Assembly (NCBI GenBank): GCA_024330965.1 | Contig: JANDJL010000007.1 | Coordinates: 1-64,000 of the forward strand | Length of the DNA stretch: 64,000 nt | From: Nitrospira sp. | GTDB lineage: Bacteria > Nitrospirota > Nitrospiria > Nitrospirales > Nitrospiraceae | Reading direction: 5' to 3' | Part shown: positions 35,414 through 43,199 of the stretch, piece by piece | Layout: each line of letters opens with the position of its first letter | Numbering within the stretch: the stretch's first letter is position 1 | Program-made: the position numbers and the translations under genes | The notes under the pieces: generated by a model | Told to the model about the DNA's origin: nothing | What the model saw: the letters and a program-made list of their open reading frames with translations, nothing else | The model's database searches: none

Positions 35414-36642
35414 AGATTTCGCTCCCAATCACTGTGTTCGATCGCGTCCTTCACCTTCGCCATAAACCGATCGGCCGTAGCTCCATCGATGACCCGGTGA
35501 TCGAATGAAAGACTCACGTACGCCATCGACCGGATCGCGATGGCATCGTTGATGACCACCGGTCGTTTCTGCACCGCGCCAACCCCCAGGATCGCAATTT
35601 GCGGTTGATGAATGATCGGCGTGCTGAACAGGCTGCCGAATCTCCCATGGTTGGTGATCGAGAAGGTTCCGCCCATCACCTCGTCGGGACGCAGTCGCTT
35701 GCTCCTCGCCCGCTCAGCCAGATCGGCGATCTCTTGAGCCAGTTGGGTCACGCCCTTTCGATCCGCATGCCGCACCACCGGCACGAGCAGACCATCTTCC
35801 AACGCCGTGGCGATTCCAATGTGGATGTCCCGCTTGATCACGATCCCTTCGTCGCTCCACGAGGAGTTCATGATGGGAATCGTTCGGATTGCGCGAGCCA
35901 CCGCATGGACCACGAACGGCAGATAGGTGAGCGGGCGACCTTCCCGACATTTGGCGATGACTGAAAAATCCGCTTCGAAGACCGTGGTCACATGGGCGGC
36001 AGCCCGTCTGCTTGTGACCATCCGTTCGGCGATGGTCTTCCTCATCGGCGTAAGCGGAACAATCTCCTCGCTCGTTTCTTCTTCGTTGATCGTTGCAGGC
36101 CGCTCGGCTGGTGAGACGGCTTGCGTCGCTTCTTCTGATTGACGGCGGGCGATGAAGTCTTCCACGTCTTTCTTGGTGATCCTGCCTCCGGTTCCCGTCC
36201 CTTTGACCTGCGAGAGATCCACGCCGTGTTGTTTGGCCAGATGCTGAACGGCCGGCGAGAGGTGCATGGCTCCTTCCTGGGCACTGCCTTCGCTTCTGGC
36301 ACCTTCTTCCCCTGTCGCCGCTCTTCCCCTTCCGCCCTTTTCGGCGACTGGCTCCACCGGACGGACCACAACTCCACCCACCCGATTGATGACATCAGTC
36401 AGAGGCACGCCATCGATCCGGCCCAACACCGTGCCGACCGGCACGGTCTCCCCTTCCTTCACGAGAATCTCGGACAGCCGCCCCGCCGCGGGAGAGGGAA
36501 TTTCGAGCGCCACCTTCTCGGTCTCGACTTCCAGGAGCAACTGATCCCGTTCGACCATGCCGCCCACTGGAACAAGCCACTTCACGACCGTGCCTTCCGC
36601 GACACTTTCACCTAACTGCGGCATGATGATATCCGTCGCCAT
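35410..36642 (-). CDS. 2-oxoacid dehydrogenase complex E2, probable branched-chain dihydrolipoamide acyltransferase
   Basis: This is the core E2 of a 2-oxoacid dehydrogenase complex. The 410-aa protein has an N-terminal lipoyl domain with the lipoylated Lys43 in VETEKVALEI. A linker and an E3/E1-binding domain follow (LSPAVQHLAKQHGVDLSQVK). The catalytic acyltransferase domain ends with SFDHRVIDGATADRF (His382, Asp386). ATG 36642 is preceded by GAGGGG. Neighbours E1beta and E1alpha make the complex. Branched-chain specificity is inferred from the operon, since E2 sequence alone can also fit other complexes. No dihydrolipoamide dehydrogenase (E3) gene is nearby. Confidence 0.92.
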   Translation of the reverse strand: MATDIIMPQLGESVAEGTVVKWLVPVGGMVERDQLLLEVETEKVALEIPSPAAGRLSEILVKEGETVPVGTVLGRIDGVPLTDVINRVGGVVVRPVEPVAEKGGRGRAATGEEGARSEGSAQEGAMHLSPAVQHLAKQHGVDLSQVKGTGTGGRITKKDVEDFIARRQSEEATQAVSPAERPATINEEETSEEIVPLTPMRKTIAERMVTSRRAAAHVTTVFEADFSVIAKCREGRPLTYLPFVVHAVARAIRTIPIMNSSWSDEGIVIKRDIHIGIATALEDGLLVPVVRHADRKGVTQLAQEIADLAERARSKRLRPDEVMGGTFSITNHGRFGSLFSTPIIHQPQIAILGVGAVQKRPVVINDAIAIRSMAYVSLSFDHRVIDGATADRFMAKVKDAIEHSDWERNL

Positions 36643-36659
36643 TTCCCCTCTGATCCCTT

Positions 36660-37652
36660 TCAATACGCAGCCAGTTTCCTCGCCGCTGCCACGATGTCGC
36701 TGGTCTTCGGCAGAAAAAACTCTTCCAGCGGCGCGCTGAACGGCACAGGCGTATCTGGCGCGGCGATGCGCAGGATCGGCCCGTCCAAACTGTCGAAACA
36801 GTCCTCCGCCAGCAATGCGGCCAACTCCGCGCCAATGCCGCCGGTTTTGTTGTCCTCATGCACCATGATGGCCTTGCCGGTCTTGCGGACCGAGCTGTAT
36901 ATGGTGTCTTTATCTAATGGCATCAAGCTACGTAGATCCACCACTTCCATCTCAATTCCTTCCGTCGCCAACTGCTGCGCTGCCTCGAGTGCGAGATGCA
37001 CCATCGCACCATAGGTGATGACCGAGAGGTCCGTCCCAGGCCGTTTGATGTCTGCCTTGCCAATCGGCACGATGTAATCCTCTCGCGGCAACACGCCTTT
37101 GATCCGTCGATAGAGAAACTTGTGTTCAAAATAAATGACCGGATTCGGATCGCGGATGGCGGCCTTGAGCAATCCCTTCGCATCATAGGGTGTGGAGGGA
37201 GCCACGAGTTTGAGCCCCGGCGAATGAAAAAACCATCCTTCCGGGCATTCCGAGTGGAAGGGCCCTCCATGGACTCCGCCGCCGAAGGGTGCGCGGATGA
37301 CCATCGGCACCGGTGCACCCCAGCGATAGTGGTTTGTTGCCGCCACCTCGGTAATCTGATCGAAGGCACAGGAGATGAAATCGGCGAACTGCATCTCGAC
37401 CACCGGTCTCAGGCCCATCATCGCTGCACCGATCGCCGCGCCGACGAAACCGGATTCGGAAAGGGGCGTATCCAACACCCGCCACTCGCCATATTTGTCG
37501 AGAAACCCTTCCGTGATTTTGAAGGCCCCTCCGTAGACACCAATATCCTCGCCCATCAGGAAGACCCGCTCATCCCTCGTCATTTCCTCATCCAACGCCT
37601 GCGAAATGGCCTCGAGATAGGTGACTTCTTTCGACGCCGTACCCGTGCTCAT
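36660..37652 (-). CDS. 2-oxoacid dehydrogenase E1 component, beta subunit
   Basis: This 330-aa transketolase-like beta chain forms the alpha2beta2 thiamine-diphosphate decarboxylase E1. It has the block FLMGEDIGVYGGAFKITEGF with the TPP-contacting Glu, LDTPLSESGFVGAAIGAA, MQFADFISCAFDQI and HSECPEGWFFHSPGLKLVAP. It is coupled to E1alpha through a 4-bp overlap (ATGA) and followed by E2 after 17 bp. Length and motifs fit both pyruvate and branched-chain types; the operon context favours branched-chain 2-oxoacids from leucine, valine and isoleucine. Confidence 0.93.
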   Translation of the reverse strand: MSTGTASKEVTYLEAISQALDEEMTRDERVFLMGEDIGVYGGAFKITEGFLDKYGEWRVLDTPLSESGFVGAAIGAAMMGLRPVVEMQFADFISCAFDQITEVAATNHYRWGAPVPMVIRAPFGGGVHGGPFHSECPEGWFFHSPGLKLVAPSTPYDAKGLLKAAIRDPNPVIYFEHKFLYRRIKGVLPREDYIVPIGKADIKRPGTDLSVITYGAMVHLALEAAQQLATEGIEMEVVDLRSLMPLDKDTIYSSVRKTGKAIMVHEDNKTGGIGAELAALLAEDCFDSLDGPILRIAAPDTPVPFSAPLEEFFLPKTSDIVAAARKLAAY

Positions 37653-38650
37653 GGCTCCACCTCTTCGGGGCTGGCAAAGACCCCTTCCAACACTTCCTTC
37701 CCCTCTGGCAACGGACTCTGCTCGGCAAATGCCAATCCCGCCTCGATTTCCTTCTGCACCCGCAGGCCGACTTCATGGAAGGAGGCTTCATCCGCATAGC
37801 CCAGCTCGATCAGCCGCTGCTCGGCCTTGAGGATCGGATCTTTTTTCTTCCACTCCTCCAACAACTCGCGCGGCACATATTTGGCGGCATCATGTTCGGA
37901 GTGACCGTGCATCCTCATGGTCTTAAATTCCAGAAACGTCGGTCCCTCTCCTGCACGTGCCCGTGCGATCGCCCGTTTGGCTGCGAGAAACACCAACGCC
38001 ACATCGTTGCCATCGACGATTTCGCCCGGCATGCCATAGGCCTTGGCGCGATCGACCACGTCGGAGATCGCCATTTGCAGGCGAAGGGGGGTGGAATAGG
38101 CATACTGATTGTTGTTGCAGAAGAACACGACGGGAAGCTTTCGGACCGAGGCAAAGTTCATGGCCTCGTGAAAGTCGCCCCGGCTCGTGCCCCCATCGCC
38201 GGTACCGGTGAAGACGACCCGCCGTTCACCCCGAATTTTGAACGCCAGCGCCGCTCCGGTGGCAACCGGGAGGTTATCGGCCAGGTGGCTGACGAATCCG
38301 ATAATGCCGCGTTTTAAGTCGCCCATGTGGACATTGCCGTCCTTGCCCTTGGTCGGGCCCGTCCGTTTCCCAAAGTACTGAGCCAACACTTCGCCCGGTG
38401 TGATGCCGCGAATGAGAAAGGCGCCCATATCCCGATGGAAAGGGGCAATGACGTCATCCCGTTCAAGCGCCGACGCATAGCCGACGGCGATCGCCTCCAT
38501 TCCATGACTCGTGTAACAGCCCCCGACGATCCGACCCTGGCGGTAGAGGGCGGAGATTCGGTCCTCTAACGATCTGGTGAGCCGGAGGTAGTAGTACATT
38601 TGGAGAAACTCGGTCCGTTTGATCGTGCTGGCTATTTCGGCTCGATCCAT
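37649..38650 (-). CDS. 2-oxoacid dehydrogenase E1 component, alpha subunit
   Basis: This 333-aa alpha chain carries the thiamine-diphosphate fold. It has GGCYTSHGMEAIAVG, RDMGAFLIRG, the TPP/Mg motif GDGGTSRGDFHEAMNFAS (G-D-G...N region, about 150-167) followed by VVFFCNNNQYAYST, and the loop MRMHGHSEHDAAKYVP. It starts the E1alpha-E1beta-E2 block of the large operon, 27 bp after the PRTase-like gene. The complex feeds branched acyl-CoAs into the downstream enzymes. Confidence 0.93.
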   Translation of the reverse strand: MDRAEIASTIKRTEFLQMYYYLRLTRSLEDRISALYRQGRIVGGCYTSHGMEAIAVGYASALERDDVIAPFHRDMGAFLIRGITPGEVLAQYFGKRTGPTKGKDGNVHMGDLKRGIIGFVSHLADNLPVATGAALAFKIRGERRVVFTGTGDGGTSRGDFHEAMNFASVRKLPVVFFCNNNQYAYSTPLRLQMAISDVVDRAKAYGMPGEIVDGNDVALVFLAAKRAIARARAGEGPTFLEFKTMRMHGHSEHDAAKYVPRELLEEWKKKDPILKAEQRLIELGYADEASFHEVGLRVQKEIEAGLAFAEQSPLPEGKEVLEGVFASPEEVEP

Positions 38651-38677
38651 GGATCCCTCCCAGCCTCCTGGTTTTGA

Positions 38678-39430
38678 TCACAGTGCCGGCATGTCTTTCC
38701 ACGACAAGAGTGGGCTGCCTTGCCGACACAATGGACAGTCCATCGGTTCCCACTGCGGCATCGACAGGTCTACCGTGTAATAAAAGGGGTACGCAGCCAT
38801 CAGTTCGTCCATCAAGGGAAATTGGCCACTGTCGCGGCGGGCAAAGACCGCCATCCCGGCCAAGACACCGCCGTGGTCCGTCACCACGTTGCCGAGTTTT
38901 CTCACACACTGGCCGCGGGTGGTCACATCGTTGAGCGAGAGAAACCGTTCGCCGGGATGGATGGTGCCGCTCACGATCTCCGTGCCGATCCGACCGGTCT
39001 CGCCATGATAGGGAGTAAACGTCAATCGCAGAGGCATCTGCTCCCTAACCAGCTCGACAACGGCCTTCGCCAAGGTTTGGGCTGCGGAGGTCGTCGCGAC
39101 GATACCGGTGAGGGATTGATCCCGAAACGTCCGGCTGATCCAGTCAGCCATGTCTCGCGCGATTCGCGCGATCAGCTCCGGGAAACGGGCGATAGATTCA
39201 AATCGCAGATAGGTCGCCGTATGGTGGCCGGACACTGCTTCGACATGGGTCCCGAAGAACACTGAGCGGGAGAGACGGAGGATGGTGACCAGCTCTTCCA
39301 CGGAGAGTGTGCTGTGATGCCCAGGGCGAAGGATGGTCTTGAGTCTCGGTTCAATGTCCTGGCTCGCATAGAGATCGAGATGCCGGTGTGTCAGTTCTTC
39401 GAGCACCCGCCGATCCGTCATGGTGGCCAT
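38678..39430 (-). CDS. Phosphoribosyltransferase-like protein with C-terminal zinc-ribbon motif
   Basis: This 250-aa protein resembles type I phosphoribosyltransferases of the orotate phosphoribosyltransferase kind. It has a hydrophobic strand with SLTGIVATTSAAQTLAKAVV followed by SGTIHPGERFLSLNDVTTRG, where the usual PRPP loop VDDVxTTG reads LNDVTTRG. Near the C-terminus is DCPLCRQGSPLL, a single CxxC that could be half of a metal site. ATG 39430 has GGAGG upstream. It has no obvious role in amino acid catabolism and may be a regulator or salvage enzyme. The assignment is by pattern only. Confidence 0.6.
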   Translation of the reverse strand: MATMTDRRVLEELTHRHLDLYASQDIEPRLKTILRPGHHSTLSVEELVTILRLSRSVFFGTHVEAVSGHHTATYLRFESIARFPELIARIARDMADWISRTFRDQSLTGIVATTSAAQTLAKAVVELVREQMPLRLTFTPYHGETGRIGTEIVSGTIHPGERFLSLNDVTTRGQCVRKLGNVVTDHGGVLAGMAVFARRDSGQFPLMDELMAAYPFYYTVDLSMPQWEPMDCPLCRQGSPLLSWKDMPAL

Positions 39431-39472
39431 GGCCGCCTCCTTTGTCTCCTCTGTCTCCTCCCTTGGTGCTGC

Positions 39473-40465
39473 TCATTGCCGTCCAACTGCGCCCACTACC
39501 CTGGTTCGCAAAATGCCGATCGGCTGAATTTCGAGTTCCACGATGTCTCCCGGTTTTAAGTACCGGTCGATTTCAAGCCCACACCCTCCTCCGACAGTGC
39601 CCGACCCAAAGACCTCGCCGGGATAGAGCGGCTCTCCCCGCGAGACATGGGCGATCATCTGCGGAAATGACCAGTGGATGGTTCCGAACCGCCCGCACGA
39701 CCATTCTTCTCCGTTGACACGCGCCACCATCGTCAGGGCATTCAGGTCGGGTATCTCATCCGGCGTGACCAGGCAGGGACCAAGCGCCGTCGCAAAGTCT
39801 TTTCCCTTCGCCGGCCCCAGACGACAGGCCATTTCCTGCATCTGGATATCACGCGCGCTGAAGTCGTTCATGATCGTGTAGCCGGCGATATACTCCGGCG
39901 CCTCCCGTTCGGAAATGTCTCGGCCACTTTTTCCAATGATGCAGGCCAGTTCCAGTTCGTAATCCAATTTGGTGGTCTCCAAGGGCCAAGGCAGGTCCTC
40001 ATCCGGCCCGATGATGGTGCGGGGATTGCCTTTGTAATAGACCGGGGCTTGGTACCACTGAGGCGGAATTGGTTCCCCTCGTTTTCTCGAGGTGGCAGCG
40101 ATGTGGGCTTCGAACGCGATGAAGTCGCGTAACGAAGGAGGATTGGGCAGAGGCGCGGCCAGTTGAATCGCCTCCGTCTGATACCACACCGTTTCACCGG
40201 TTGGTCCCCTGGCCTTGGAGCCCAGGAGGACTGCGTAGTCGATGGCCCGACGCGCCGCTGCCATTGTGGAAGCTTCACCTTCCAGAAATTCCAACATCGT
40301 CGCCGGCACCTGAGCATTGGCCAACCGATAGGGTTGGGCCTCTCCTTGATCCTTGAGCCAGCGGGCGTAGGCCATATTCACGTCAATCACCTGCTGGTTG
40401 TGCATGGCCCCCACTCTTGTGAAGGTCCCGACCGGTGTGACAACGCGAAAACTGACCAGTTTCAT
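39473..40465 (-). CDS. Fumarylacetoacetate hydrolase family protein
   Basis: This 330-aa protein has the FAH fold with the metal-binding set DYELELACIIGKSGRDI (E-x-E pattern) and AGYTIMNDFSARDIQMQE, then FGSGTVGGGCGLE near the C-terminus. In tyrosine catabolism FAH cleaves fumarylacetoacetate to fumarate and acetoacetate. The family also includes other diketone hydrolases and decarboxylases, but the adjoining homogentisate dioxygenase (4-bp overlap) makes fumarylacetoacetase or a maleylacetoacetate-hydrolysing variant the best reading. No separate maleylacetoacetate isomerase gene is seen. Confidence 0.85.
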   Translation of the reverse strand: MKLVSFRVVTPVGTFTRVGAMHNQQVIDVNMAYARWLKDQGEAQPYRLANAQVPATMLEFLEGEASTMAAARRAIDYAVLLGSKARGPTGETVWYQTEAIQLAAPLPNPPSLRDFIAFEAHIAATSRKRGEPIPPQWYQAPVYYKGNPRTIIGPDEDLPWPLETTKLDYELELACIIGKSGRDISEREAPEYIAGYTIMNDFSARDIQMQEMACRLGPAKGKDFATALGPCLVTPDEIPDLNALTMVARVNGEEWSCGRFGTIHWSFPQMIAHVSRGEPLYPGEVFGSGTVGGGCGLEIDRYLKPGDIVELEIQPIGILRTRVVGAVGRQ

Positions 40466-41571
40466 ACCCTGCTCCAGCTCATGGCATAGTCGCTGAGCTC
40501 CACGGCTTCCATCTGTGGAGCCACCACAAAGGGCGATCGAGATTCAATCATCACCGCAATTTCGTTGGTGTGGGTCTTTCCCTTCGCCGCCGTCACGGCC
40601 TGGGGTTGCGGGCCGTGATGAATCCCTTGTGGGTGTAACGTCAGCATACCCGGTTCGATTCCCGCTCGGCTGAAGAACGTGCCCTCGTGATAGAACAAAA
40701 CTTCGTCATAATCCATGTTGCGGTGGTAAAACGGGACCCGCAGGGCTTCCGGATCGGTTTCGAGCGGCCTGGGCGCAAAGGTCGAAATGAGGCAGCCGCC
40801 GGCTCGGAACGTCACATGGGCACTGGGTGGCAAATGATAGCGAGGGCTTGTAACCGGCCGGAAATCCCGCACGTTCAACTTGGCGACCCATAGGTCACCT
40901 TTCCATCCGACGACGTCCATCGGATAGTATGGATAGACGACACGGGTGAGGGCCCCTTGTCGCTTGATCAGCACCTCCCACCGTTGGTCCTCTGCCTCCG
41001 GTGGCTCCATGGCCTCAAGTTCGGGGACGGCCAATACCCCCTTATCGAACAGAGCATGCTGGCCTAGGGGACCCCGGTCAGGCACGACCACCCGCTCCGG
41101 CGTTTCGATGATTAGAAAATGTGTGGGCCCATCGTCCACATGAATCCGATAGGTCGTCCCCTTGGGGATAACGACATAGTCCCCTTCTTCATAGGGAAGG
41201 ACACCGTAGTCCGTCTCGAAGCGCCCTCGCCCCCGGTGGACAAACCACACTTCATCGCCGTCTCCGTTGCGGAGGAAAGATGGCATCGTCTCTGTCAGAG
41301 AAGCCAGCGAAAGCGCCACGTCTCGGCTTGTCATGACGGGGATCGCCTCACTATCCCGGAACGGCCGGTCAGCTTCCCATAGCTTCGGACAGGCGAAGGC
41401 ACGTGGCCGTAGCGGTCCCTCGATCTCGACCCAGGCGGTTGGAGGATGGGCGCGATAGAGATGCGACGCCGGACCGCTGAACCCATCCCGCCCATGTTCT
41501 TCCTCATGGAGCCCCTCTGGAATCCCGACATGGGCCTGATTAGGCGTCTTCCCTTTTCTGAGGAGATACAT
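40462..41571 (-). CDS. hmgA: Homogentisate 1,2-dioxygenase
   Basis: This Fe(II) enzyme opens the ring of homogentisate to maleylacetoacetate. The 369-aa cupin protein keeps the C-terminal iron site: His in FYHRNMDYDEVLFYHEGTFF, Glu in DYDEV, and His in LHPQGIHHGPQP. It is shorter than the approximately 430-aa proteobacterial and eukaryotic enzymes, as in other compact bacterial homologues. ATG 41571 is chosen because GGAGG lies seven bases upstream; the GTG two codons earlier is too close. It follows the HPPD-like gene and overlaps the FAH gene. Confidence 0.88.
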   Translation of the reverse strand: MYLLRKGKTPNQAHVGIPEGLHEEEHGRDGFSGPASHLYRAHPPTAWVEIEGPLRPRAFACPKLWEADRPFRDSEAIPVMTSRDVALSLASLTETMPSFLRNGDGDEVWFVHRGRGRFETDYGVLPYEEGDYVVIPKGTTYRIHVDDGPTHFLIIETPERVVVPDRGPLGQHALFDKGVLAVPELEAMEPPEAEDQRWEVLIKRQGALTRVVYPYYPMDVVGWKGDLWVAKLNVRDFRPVTSPRYHLPPSAHVTFRAGGCLISTFAPRPLETDPEALRVPFYHRNMDYDEVLFYHEGTFFSRAGIEPGMLTLHPQGIHHGPQPQAVTAAKGKTHTNEIAVMIESRSPFVVAPQMEAVELSDYAMSWSRV

Positions 41572-41602
41572 CGGCACACCTCCTCTCCCCGCACGGCTCG
41601 AT

Positions 41603-42187
41603 TCACGACGCGCGCTTCAACCCTGTCTTGCCAGGCAGCGGCAATGAATCGTAATCCACGATCGTTTCGTGCTGCCCAGATTCCTGAGCCCGTTCAATAT
41701 CCTGATAGAGCGATTCGACTGTGCTCCGCACGAAGGTCTTGGCCTTCTCCGTTCCGTGTTCCCGTTGGATCAACTCGATGAACAGGCCGCTCGCGGGAAA
41801 GATCGGTTGCGTGAACCGTTGCTTCAAAGGACCGAAGCCGTCTCGCCCTTCTTTGACCGGCCCGCTGAATCGAACCCCATGGGCTTCCCACTCCCGGCAG
41901 GTCGCCTCGATATCGTCCACTTCAATGGCAAAGTGCTGGACGCCTTGGCCGTATTTGTCGATGAAGTCGTTGATCTGCGACCGCATCACCTTGTCGCGGC
42001 CCTGCATGAGGGCGATTCTGGCATTGCCGCTCTGGACCACGACCGTGTCCATGGACGATTTCTCGGTTCCCACATCTCGAGCGGACCAGAGCACCTCGAA
42101 TCCGAGGATCTTGGTGAAGAGGAATTCCGCGGCCTCGAGGTTCTCGACGCAGAGGGTGATGTGGTCGATCCCTCTTACCTGACGCAT
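41603..42187 (-). CDS. Single-domain VOC protein, 4-hydroxyphenylpyruvate dioxygenase-like
   Basis: This 194-aa protein belongs to the vicinal oxygen chelate superfamily. It has one complete two-His-one-Glu metal triad: GIDHITLCVENL, GVQHFAIEVDDI and LFIELIQRE. The last part (FTQPIFPASGLFIELIQRE) closely resembles the C-terminal, metal-binding half of 4-hydroxyphenylpyruvate dioxygenase. Classical HPPD has two VOC domains and about 350 aa; here only the catalytic one is present. Position as the first gene before homogentisate dioxygenase supports HPPD activity, but this is unproven. ATG 42187 has AGGAGG upstream and follows the promoter region by about 50 bp. Confidence 0.8.
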   Translation of the reverse strand: MRQVRGIDHITLCVENLEAAEFLFTKILGFEVLWSARDVGTEKSSMDTVVVQSGNARIALMQGRDKVMRSQINDFIDKYGQGVQHFAIEVDDIEATCREWEAHGVRFSGPVKEGRDGFGPLKQRFTQPIFPASGLFIELIQREHGTEKAKTFVRSTVESLYQDIERAQESGQHETIVDYDSLPLPGKTGLKRAS

Positions 42188-42235
42188 GGTGGGCCTCCTT
42201 GCGGCTGGGGCCAATCGACTGCCTTTCGTTATCGG

Positions 42236-42266
42236 ATGATAACACAATTGCATTACTTTGTGTCAA
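42236..42266 (-). promoter_or_regulatory. Promoter with palindromic operator for the large catabolic operon
   Basis: On the minus strand TTGACA (42266-42261) is followed after 19 bp by TATCAT (42241-42236). The spacer carries an inverted repeat: ACACAA (42242-42247) and TTGTGT (42258-42263), 10 bp apart, overlapping the -35. A repressor bound there would block RNA polymerase. The spacer is longer than ideal, which would fit a regulated promoter. Confidence 0.6.
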
Positions 42267-42313
42267 CTCATCACGAGAAAAAACGTTTGGCTTCAGAATT
42301 CATGCGTTTTGTA

Positions 42314-42342
42314 TTGTAATCATGCTGTGATTTCTGTAAGAT
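42314..42342 (+). promoter_or_regulatory. Possible divergent promoter for the di-iron protein gene
   Basis: TTGTAA (42314-42319) and TAAGAT (42337-42342) are 17 bp apart, each matching consensus at 4 of 6 positions. Downstream, GATAG (42358-42362) and CTATC (42370-42374) form a small inverted repeat that could be an operator or hairpin. Confidence 0.4.
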
Positions 42343-42434
42343 GAGTCTGGCTATTGTGATAGTATTTTTCTATCGCCTGTCCATTCCATGACTGGTGTCG
42401 TTGATGTTGATTCCTGCGATGCGGAGGTGCTCTC

Positions 42435-43160
42435 ATGACCTTCCACGACGACATGCGGCGTCTCGTGACGACACACGGCGCCGTCAACAACCGCTACCTG
42501 CGACGGTTTCAATGCGGCGACCTTTCCGATCAGGAGTTCCGCACATTCGCCATCGAGTTCTATAACTTCGCGCGGTTCTTCCCCCAGATCCTTGCTTCTC
42601 AACTCGTCAACACAGAAGACGAGCGAGTCGCCGATGAGCTTACAAACGTCCTCTACTCGGAACTCGGCGGCGGGAACCCCAGACATCGTCATGAACTGCT
42701 GTACCGGAACTTCCTGCAATCGATTGGCATCGACGTCCATCTTGCCATGACCAAACCCATGTTGCCCTCGACCCGCGCCTACATCGAGGGCATGCAACGG
42801 CTCTACAGCGACAACAACCATGCTAGAGCCCTCGGCGCTTCCTTTGGGCTTGAGAACATGGCCATCACGATGTGGGACCATCTGATCCCCGGCTTGACGA
42901 TTCTGAAAACCTCGCGCTATCCCGACATGGACATGACCTATTTCACGTTTCACCGCGAGCTCGAATCGACGCACGAACGAGCCATGGAACAGGCCGTGGC
43001 GGCGGCAGAGCAGACGGCGGGGACCAGCTTGTCGGCGGAGGATCGGGCAGCTTTTCAAGAAGGTGTCATGGCGGTGTTGAACTATCTGGAAGGGTTCTGG
43101 CTCGGGCTCGACAGCCGCCGGGATGAAGCGGCTCTCGAGGCTCAGTGTCATGCCGCATGA
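42435..43160 (+). CDS. Haem-oxygenase-like di-iron (HDO) protein, CADD/UndA type
   Basis: This 241-aa, all-helical protein starts at ATG 42435 behind GGAGG. The metal-ligand pattern of haem-oxygenase-like di-iron oxidases can be placed: Glu76 (LYSELGGG), His84 or His86 (PRHRHELL), Glu140 (FGLENMAI), then His173, Glu177 and His180 (TFHRELESTHERA), an H-x3-D/E-x2-H cluster as in CADD. Members make p-aminobenzoate, cleave C-C bonds of fatty or amino acids, or process other small molecules. The substrate is unknown here. It is divergent from the tyrosine/branched-chain operon and followed by a regulator and an acyl-CoA dehydrogenase. Confidence 0.75.
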   Translation: MTFHDDMRRLVTTHGAVNNRYLRRFQCGDLSDQEFRTFAIEFYNFARFFPQILASQLVNTEDERVADELTNVLYSELGGGNPRHRHELLYRNFLQSIGIDVHLAMTKPMLPSTRAYIEGMQRLYSDNNHARALGASFGLENMAITMWDHLIPGLTILKTSRYPDMDMTYFTFHRELESTHERAMEQAVAAAEQTAGTSLSAEDRAAFQEGVMAVLNYLEGFWLGLDSRRDEAALEAQCHAA

Positions 43161-43199
43161 CTCCTCCGTGCCATACGAGACAGAGGGCGAGAAGAGCTC

